Source of the DNA: Methanobacteriota archaeon
GTDB taxonomy: Archaea > Methanobacteriota > Methanobacteria > Methanobacteriales > Methanobacteriaceae
Direction of reading: 5' to 3'
NCBI GenBank assembly: GCA_023409695.1
Contig: JAEYQZ010000015.1
Span: 1 to 21,068, forward strand
Length of the DNA: 21,068 nt
Under the pieces are notes generated by a model. The model worked only from the letters and a program-made list of their open reading frames with translations. It searched no databases and was not told the DNA's origin. How positions within the stretch are numbered: the stretch's first letter is position 1; the number at the start of each line of letters is the position of its first letter. The position numbers and the translations under genes are program-made. Positions 16,381-21,068 of this stretch are shown here, one piece after another.

Positions 16381-16413
16381 ACCTACTGTTAAACAAATAA
16401 TTAAACAGTAGGT
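16381..16413. promoter_or_regulatory. 10-bp inverted repeat overlapping a start region
   Basis: ACCTACTGTT (16381-16390) and AACAGTAGGT (16404-16413) are perfect arms around 13 nt. The right arm includes the AGGT of the AGGTGAT sequence at the start of the next gene. It may be an autoregulatory operator or a hairpin that hides the translation start. Confidence 0.55.
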
Positions 16414-17134
16414 GATAAAAATATCAAAATCAATTGTCAAAAAACAGCCCATATTTGCAGTGCGAATCAAGACAGATAAACCTAAGATAGATTGGAGTAA
16501 GTTTGTTGAGGCAAAAAAGGAAGTTGAATATGTTACATCGGGTTCCTTACTTGAACAGGCTTTATACGAATTCATGGAACGTGAAGGATGGGATTTTGAA
16601 AATGAAAAATTTATAGATTTTGACGATGACGATGAAATAGATTTAAAGCTTAAACCCAAGCACACACACATCGATCAAACATCTATTGGAAAGTCAGTAA
16701 ATCTTCTAGGAAAGCGAGAACCTGAGATCCAAGAATCAAAACAAAAACCACAATATACTCCAGAAGAGATTGAAGAAAATGCTATACGTGCATCAAGTGT
16801 AGATGCAGAACAAACATTGTTTTTAAAAGTTAAAAATGCCTCTAATGAACAGTTATACACGTATGCATTTTGCAAAGTCTTTGAAAACATGCCAGAAGTA
16901 CATTATGAACAGATTGAACAATTATCAATCCCTTTTTTTAAATCCAAAGATGAAAGAGCGATTAAGAATAAACCAAATATCTTAATTGCTAATCAGTGCA
17001 TTGTTAGAACTAATAGAAACAATTACAAAATTATTTCTACAGGAATACAACGTTATATTACAGAAAATAGCTATTTAGAAGAAATTTTAAAAGAAAAAGT
17101 TAATTTGGATTTTTTGGAAGCCCTAAAACCATGA
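16412..17134 (+). CDS. Hypothetical protein downstream of the recombinase
   Basis: A 240-residue soluble protein. The N-terminal part is basic (ISKSIVKKQPIFAVRIK) and followed by FVEAKKEVEYVTSGSLLEQALYEFMEREGWDFENEKF. A very acidic segment (FDDDDEID, about residue 70) and a polar linker (about 85-120) separate it from a C-terminal helical domain (about 120-240) with two Cys. I recognise no family. The start is uncertain: the GTG at 16412 is the only standard in-frame start near the left edge, but it lies within AGGTGAT, which itself looks like a ribosome binding site. It is 73 nt after the recombinase on the same strand and may belong to the same element. Confidence 0.65.
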   Translation: MIKISKSIVKKQPIFAVRIKTDKPKIDWSKFVEAKKEVEYVTSGSLLEQALYEFMEREGWDFENEKFIDFDDDDEIDLKLKPKHTHIDQTSIGKSVNLLGKREPEIQESKQKPQYTPEEIEENAIRASSVDAEQTLFLKVKNASNEQLYTYAFCKVFENMPEVHYEQIEQLSIPFFKSKDERAIKNKPNILIANQCIVRTNRNNYKIISTGIQRYITENSYLEEILKEKVNLDFLEALKP

Positions 17135-17271
17135 AATCCAAATATTTTTATCTTTTTTCAAATATTTAAATGTAATGATGATATACAATATCTTTATATA
17201 GTGTTAATTTAATACATCTAAGAACAACTTTTAGATCAAATGTTTATATTATTAACTTAAGATAATCATTC

Positions 17272-17448
17272 ATGACTGATGAAAAGGAATACGAAGATGT
17301 GCCAAATTATGTTATAGTTCAATGGGAAGGCGAGAATCCGCCACGAGTACGTATGCCTCCAAAATGGTTAAAAAAGATCAGAGCTAAACGGCATGATACT
17401 TTCAAAGTAAGTTTTGAGCTATTACACAGGCATGAAAGTGAAGAATGA
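17272..17448 (+). CDS. Small hypothetical protein
   Basis: A 58-residue ORF, MTDEKEYEDVPNYVIVQWEG at the start, then PPRVRMPPKWLKKIRAKRHD and a hydrophilic end. Amino-acid composition is that of a real soluble protein: acidic N-terminus, Trp residues, basic C-terminal half. No ribosome binding site, but TATA-like TTTATATTA lies about 22-30 nt before the ATG, fitting a leaderless transcript. It follows the hypothetical gene at 16412 by 137 nt. Function unknown. Confidence 0.6.
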   Translation: MTDEKEYEDVPNYVIVQWEGENPPRVRMPPKWLKKIRAKRHDTFKVSFELLHRHESEE

Positions 17449-17918
17449 TTAATTTCATAATTTAGATAATATTTGTTGCTTATTCTCTATTTGACATTGT
17501 ATATTTGATTAAATAGATTTAATTAACCTAGTCTATGATTTACATTTTAAAGCTTTATTTTCAACTTATCAGATTTTTAGTCCCATAGCCATTATTAAGA
17601 TAAAATTTAATGATAATCTTGAAGGGTAAAATCAATAAGTTTATTCATCTCCTTTTCAACATTATCAGTCTATTTTTACCCTTCATTATAGTGAAATCAC
17701 TGTAAAAAAGGTCAAATAGACATCATAACTTAATTCTATGAATTTTCTAAACAAATCAACTTTTATACTTTTCAAATGTTCTCGCTTTAATTGAAAATCA
17801 TTATGCTAATAAAAAGATTAAATCGAAATATATTTGATAAAAATAGTTATAAATATGGCTGCATAGTTTTAAGAAGACATGAAATGCGATGATTAGCCGT
17901 AATTTAAAAAAAAATAAG
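17449..17918. other. Non-coding gap with dispersed hairpin element
   Basis: No gene is seen. The main structure is the long-armed inverted repeat at 17613-17689. The remainder is AT-rich. Confidence 0.5.
17602..17689. repeat. Dispersed hairpin element, copy 2
   Basis: GAAGGGTAAAA (17621-17631) and TTTTACCCTTC (17674-17684) are perfect 11-bp arms around 42 nt. ATAAT (17613-17617) and ATTAT (17685-17689) extend the stem past a 3-nt bulge. The left half matches copy 1 at 3887-3945 across GATAATCT and TAAAATCAATAA(A/G)TTTA. Confidence 0.55.
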
Positions 17919-18200
17919 TTAAGCAGAGGTTTTTTCTACTTCATTAAGGAAATAGATTTCTTCTTCTGCAACTCCTCCTTTTTGTGGTATTTTTTTACTA
18001 ATTTGAGGTTCATAAAAATTCTTTGCACTGTTTAAATCATCCCATTTTAGTAAAATCATAACTAAATTAGGGTTTTCTGCATCACGGAATATAGTAGCAC
18101 CTTTAGACCCTTTGGATTTTCGTTCTTCAATGAATTTATCAAACATGGATTTCCATTTGTCGTAATTTTCGACTTTAATTTTAACAAGTACATCTGCCAT
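17919..18200 (-). CDS. Antibiotic-biosynthesis-monooxygenase-like (dimeric alpha/beta barrel) protein
   Basis: A 93-residue protein that looks like the ferredoxin-like dimeric alpha/beta barrel fold: a first strand (MADVLVKIKVENYDKWKSMF), helix (FIEERKSKGSKG), strand (ATIFRDAENPNLVMILLKWD) and the helix DLNSAKNFYE. Members include ABM-type monooxygenases, haem-related proteins and many small proteins of unknown role, so only the fold is proposed. The start has GGTGAT four bases before AATATG. It is divergent from the small sulfite-reductase-like gene and may share its regulation. Confidence 0.65.
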   Translation of the reverse strand: MADVLVKIKVENYDKWKSMFDKFIEERKSKGSKGATIFRDAENPNLVMILLKWDDLNSAKNFYEPQISKKIPQKGGVAEEEIYFLNEVEKTSA

Positions 18201-18285
18201 ATTTCATCACCTTATTATTATAATATGGTGCTATTTGGTTAATATAATTAAATTATCTATTTAAACTGTTTTTTAGTAGAATATC

Positions 18286-18318
18286 TGTTTTATACATAAC
18301 GAATAAATATAAAAAAAT
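18286..18318 (+). promoter_or_regulatory. Shared promoter element, copy 1 (sulfite-reductase-like gene)
   Basis: TGTTTTATAC followed by ATAACGAATAAATATA (18296-18311) and an A-run. The same element, differing at a few bases, occurs before hcp at 19072-19103. It includes TATA-like sequence. The downstream ATG is at 18361. Confidence 0.6.
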
Positions 18319-18360
18319 GTAAAACTACTAAAAAATGAAATAATTGGAGAATGATATTAA

Positions 18361-19017
18361 ATGCCAGAAAATATTCCAGAAAAAGGTGCAGTAATTCAAA
18401 AAGACATGGAAACATATGCAATAATTCCTTATATTCCTGGAGGTCTCGTTGATCCTGCTACATTAATAAAAATAGCAAATATTGCCGAAAAATATAATGC
18501 TAAAACACTTAAAGTAACTTCTAATCAGCGTATTGCTATTATGGGAATTAAATATGGGGACATAGATAAAATTTGGAAAGATCTTGACATGAAACCTGGC
18601 GGATTCATAGGTAAAAAAGTCAGGTCTGCTAAATTCTGTCCTGGAACTAATTATTGTAAAAAAGGTGAACAAGACGCTGTTAAAATAGGAATGGAAATTG
18701 ATGAAAATTTTCAGGGAATGGAACTACCTAACAAAATAAAGATAGGTGTCTCAGGTTGTAAAAATTCATGTGCAGAATCGGCTGTTAAAGATATTGGTCT
18801 TATTGGAACTAAAAAAGGATGGAATCTACTTGTTGGAGGGACTTGTGGAATAAAACCGATGATAGGACAGATACTTGCCAAAAATTTATCAGATGAAGAG
18901 GTTTTGGCTATTATAGCAAAAATTATAGGATATTATAAGGAAAATGAAGAAAATAAGCGTTTAGGCAGGTTCATAAATAAAATGGGGTTCGAAAAATTCA
19001 AAGCAGATATTATCTGA
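18361..19017 (+). CDS. Small siroheme/[4Fe-4S] sulfite (nitrite) reductase-like protein
   Basis: A 218-residue single-unit relative of sulfite and nitrite reductases. Residues 1-70 match the ferredoxin-like half domain (PEKGAVIQKDMETYAIIPYI; LKVTSNQRIAIMGI). The cofactor site is complete: CPGTNYC (C93, C99; C-x5-C) and SGCKNSC (C133, C137; C-x3-C), which bind siroheme coupled to a [4Fe-4S] cluster. Size fits the small assimilatory-type enzymes and DsrAB-like small proteins common in methanogens; these reduce sulfite and may act on nitrite or related species. The start has GGAG 14 bases upstream. It precedes hcp on the same strand and shares a promoter element with it. Confidence 0.85.
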   Translation: MPENIPEKGAVIQKDMETYAIIPYIPGGLVDPATLIKIANIAEKYNAKTLKVTSNQRIAIMGIKYGDIDKIWKDLDMKPGGFIGKKVRSAKFCPGTNYCKKGEQDAVKIGMEIDENFQGMELPNKIKIGVSGCKNSCAESAVKDIGLIGTKKGWNLLVGGTCGIKPMIGQILAKNLSDEEVLAIIAKIIGYYKENEENKRLGRFINKMGFEKFKADII

Positions 19018-19071
19018 TTTTTATTTTAAATTTAAAATATTGGTATTTTTATAACAAAAAAGATTTATAAT

Positions 19072-19103
19072 TGTTTTACATATAACGAATGAATATAGAA
19101 AAA
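19072..19103 (+). promoter_or_regulatory. Shared promoter element, copy 2 (hcp)
   Basis: TGTTTTACAT followed by ATAACGAATGAATATA (19082-19097) and an A-run. The 16-mer differs from copy 1 at a single base. It lies 23 nt before the hcp ATG at 19120. Confidence 0.6.
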
Positions 19104-19119
19104 ACGGGGGTATAGAAAA

Positions 19120-20427
19120 ATGAATAATGAATCATTAGACATGTTCTGTTATCAATGTTCCCAAACTGCAAGAGGAACTGGATGTACTGTAAGAGGAGTA
19201 TGTGGAAAACAACCAACTGTTGCAAGACTTCAAGACAACCTACTATTTGCAATTAAAGGTATATCAGCTTATCTTTACCATGCAAGAGAATTAGGATATA
19301 CCGACCCTGAAATAGACGGATTCTTAGAAAGAGGATTCTATTCAACACTAACAAACGTAAATCAAGACGCAAACGAATTTGTAAAACTGGCAGTTGAAGC
19401 CGGAAACATGAACATAAAAACAATGCAGCTTTTAAAAAAGGCACATATCGAAACATTTGGCGAGCCAGAACCAACAGAAGTAAGTACTGGAACCAAAAAA
19501 GGCCATGCCATAGTAGCAACCGGACACAGTCTAAAAGCATTATATGAACTACTTAAACAGACAGAAGGAACTGGAATTAACGTCTACACTCATTCAGAGC
19601 TTCTTCCTGCACATGGATACCCCGAATTTAAAAAATTCGACCATCTCGTCGGCCAGCTGGGTGGCCCCTGGTTTGATCAAAGAACAACATTTACAAAGTA
19701 TCCTGTCGCAGCCCTTGCCACATCAAACTGCGCTCTAATACCAACAGATGCTTACAGGGAAAGAATGTTCACATCAGGAGTTGCACAGTTACCTGGAGTC
19801 CAACATATAGAAGGTTATGATTTTACTCCTATAATTGAAAAAGCAAAGTCCTTAACTGAACTCGAAGAAGAACCTGGAGAAAAAGTATTCACAACCGGAT
19901 TTGGCGCTTCTACAGTCCTTGCACTAGCACCAAAAATTAAAGAATTAGTGGAAGCCGGAAAAATAAGAAGATTCTTCGTTGTAGGTGGATGCGATTCACC
20001 ATTACCAAAAGCCAGTTATTACAGAGAATTTGTCAAAAATTTACCTGAAGACACAGTCGTATTAACATTAGCATGTGGTAAATACAGATTCAATGACCTT
20101 GTACTTGGAGATATTGAAGGAATCCCAAGATTAATAGACTTAGGGCAATGTAACGACGCAATAGTCGGAATTGATATAGTAACAGCATTATCTGAATTAT
20201 TCGGCCTTGAAATAAACGAACTCCCTTTAACATTTGTTTTAAGCTGGATGGAACAAAAAGCAGCAGCTATACTCTGGAGCTTACTTGCACTTGGAATTAA
20301 AGGCATTTACCTCGGTCCAATTGTACCTGCATGGATAAACGAAGACATTCTAAATGTTCTAGTTGAGAACTATGATATAAAGACATTGGGAGATCCAGTA
20401 GACGATATAAAAACAATATTGGGATAA
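19120..20427 (+). CDS. hcp: Hydroxylamine reductase / hybrid cluster protein (class III)
   Basis: A 435-residue cytoplasmic Fe-S enzyme. It reduces hydroxylamine to ammonia in vitro and is linked to nitric-oxide and redox stress. The N-terminal cluster motif is C10-x2-C13-x8-C22-x5-C28. Hybrid-cluster ligands appear in GHSLKALY, SNCALIP, GGCDSPLPK and LACGKYRFND, with LGQCNDA near the end. The length is well below the roughly 550 residues of bacterial class I/II proteins, consistent with the short archaeal form lacking a helical insertion. The start has a GGGGGT ribosome binding site. Codon use is more GC-ending than neighbours (many -ac/-cc codons), which may reflect high expression. Confidence 0.96.
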   Translation: MNNESLDMFCYQCSQTARGTGCTVRGVCGKQPTVARLQDNLLFAIKGISAYLYHARELGYTDPEIDGFLERGFYSTLTNVNQDANEFVKLAVEAGNMNIKTMQLLKKAHIETFGEPEPTEVSTGTKKGHAIVATGHSLKALYELLKQTEGTGINVYTHSELLPAHGYPEFKKFDHLVGQLGGPWFDQRTTFTKYPVAALATSNCALIPTDAYRERMFTSGVAQLPGVQHIEGYDFTPIIEKAKSLTELEEEPGEKVFTTGFGASTVLALAPKIKELVEAGKIRRFFVVGGCDSPLPKASYYREFVKNLPEDTVVLTLACGKYRFNDLVLGDIEGIPRLIDLGQCNDAIVGIDIVTALSELFGLEINELPLTFVLSWMEQKAAAILWSLLALGIKGIYLGPIVPAWINEDILNVLVENYDIKTLGDPVDDIKTILG

Positions 20428-20893
20428 TATCCCTTATTTTTATTTATTTTCAGGAGGATCTGAATTATAAATGAACTCCTTTCAAACGTTTTAAATACAA
20501 TATTATAATTGGTGCTTTTGAAGTATGATTAATAAGAGTGGTTTTAAATTAAATAGAGTAATCTCACCTGAAACCAAATACGTGTACCTTATGGGTGCAA
20601 TCGGAGAAGCTGAATTTAGATTTTCGCTGGCGAGTTTGAAAGGTAGTGTAGGATAATAAGAGCAACAGGATCTCCGTTGTATCTATTGATGGCTTCTTTT
20701 TTATGAAATTAATTTAACAGATTATTTAAGGAGCTCCTGGCGGAAATATGCCCTGAAAATAGAAATTTTCGTGGAAAATTAGTTAGATTTTGTATATTTG
20801 CAGACCTAAATATTGATTTTATTTTAATTATATTACTTATAAAAATTTTTTTATTATATAATTAAGATAGTTGTACTGGTGGAGGTGAAAAAT
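20428..20893. other. Gap with hcp terminator and short ORF
   Basis: A T-rich stretch after the hcp stop (about 20430-20450) is a likely terminator. The gap then holds the short ORF at 20525-20656 and the promoter of the DUF305 gene. A GGAGCTCC palindrome lies near 20730. Confidence 0.4.
20525..20656 (+). CDS. Short ORF with a decayed homologue at 13219
   Basis: A 43-residue ORF beginning MINKSGFKLNRVISPETK and ending SLKGSVG. TATA-like sequence lies about 15-25 nt before the ATG. Its middle part is homologous to a decayed copy at 13219-13335, with mostly transition differences that keep VIS-TKY-L-AI. So it is either a real small protein or the remnant of a larger repeated gene. No family recognised. 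Confidence 0.4.
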   Translation: MINKSGFKLNRVISPETKYVYLMGAIGEAEFRFSLASLKGSVG

Positions 20894-21068
20894 ATGAAGA
20901 AGCTATTGGGAATGCTTCTGCTTGTTTTTGTGATTGCTATAGGATTCTCTGGAGTAGTATCGGCAGCAGATTCTCAAAGTCATGGAAAATCCATGAAAAA
21001 ACACCATAAATATACAGATCAACATTTTATTGAAAATATGGTTCCTCATCATCAGGCTGCAGTGAACA
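20894..21068 (+). CDS. Secreted DUF305 family protein, N-terminal part (3' truncated by window)
   Basis: The first 58 codons of a gene that runs off the window. Residues 1-25 are a signal peptide: basic MKK, hydrophobic LLGMLLLVFVIAIGFSGVV, and a likely cleavage after SAA. Next comes a His/Lys-rich stretch (SHGKSMKKHHKYTD) and then QHFIENMVPHHQAAVN, which matches the DUF305 motif F-I-x-x-M-x-P-H-H-Q. The family forms four-helix bundles outside the membrane; some cyanobacterial members bind copper. A metal-binding role is therefore plausible. The ribosome binding site GGAGGTGA (20881-20888) is strong. Confidence 0.88.
   Translation, partial: MKKLLGMLLLVFVIAIGFSGVVSAADSQSHGKSMKKHHKYTDQHFIENMVPHHQAAVN

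Noticed and set aside
15127..17448. A complete integrated virus or plasmid
   Set aside because: Only a recombinase-like gene and two unknown genes are present; no att duplication, tRNA target, or structural or replication genes were found in the window.

Overview
This window is AT-rich and gene-sparse. It looks like chromosomal DNA from a methanogenic archaeon, most likely a mesophilic Methanobacterium-like member of the Methanobacteriales. The support is an HMf-type archaeal histone, a DUF2115 protein, archaeal promoters (TATA boxes, several apparently leaderless genes), GGTGAT-type ribosome binding sites, a class III hybrid cluster protein and a small siroheme sulfite-reductase-like protein. 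No rRNA, tRNA, CRISPR array or intact insertion sequence was seen.

Layout. 1-620: 3' end of cysteine synthase. 621-3520: a long non-coding gap with a folded repeat, the histone gene, and small hypothetical genes including a two-gene zinc-ribbon pair. 4106-10084: one minus-strand block read from right to left. It runs arsR, a DGC-domain zinc/Cys protein, arsenate reductase arsC, arsenite exporter acr3, a Cys-rich QueG-like double [4Fe-4S] protein and a small zinc-ribbon protein, then a DUF2115 protein and an isocitrate lyase/PEP mutase-family enzyme. A 34-bp dyad upstream of arsR is the likely ArsR operator. 10300-11696: a PadR regulator and, divergent from it, a second QueG-like protein preceded by a coupled 20-residue ORF; an elaborate palindromic operator surrounds the TATA box between them. 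11922-12722: a TauE/SafE permease. 12865-13167: a dense run of small perfect hairpins with 3-nt loops. 13453-17448: a coiled-coil protein, a 1.4-kb non-coding stretch with a candidate structured RNA, an unusual tyrosine recombinase and two hypothetical genes, which may be the remains of an integrated element. 17919-20427: an ABM-like protein, a small sulfite reductase-like protein and hydroxylamine reductase (hcp); the last two share a promoter element. 20894-end: the start of a secreted DUF305 protein.

How the genes work together. The ars block forms a detoxification route: ArsR senses As(III), ArsC reduces arsenate, Acr3 exports arsenite. Three of its proteins (the ArsC tail, the QueG-like protein and the zinc-ribbon protein) carry extra Cys-Cys or Cys-Gly-Cys motifs, which suggests a thiol-based metalloid relay. 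The PadR-controlled QueG paralogue suggests a second, separately induced redox module. The hcp and sulfite-reductase genes form a likely nitrosative/sulfite stress group.

The most unusual observations are the array of twelve tandem hairpins, the Cys-rich QueG-like protein in the ars operon, the TATA-centred palindrome, the candidate structured RNA near 14.2 kb, and two pairs of decayed short repeats.
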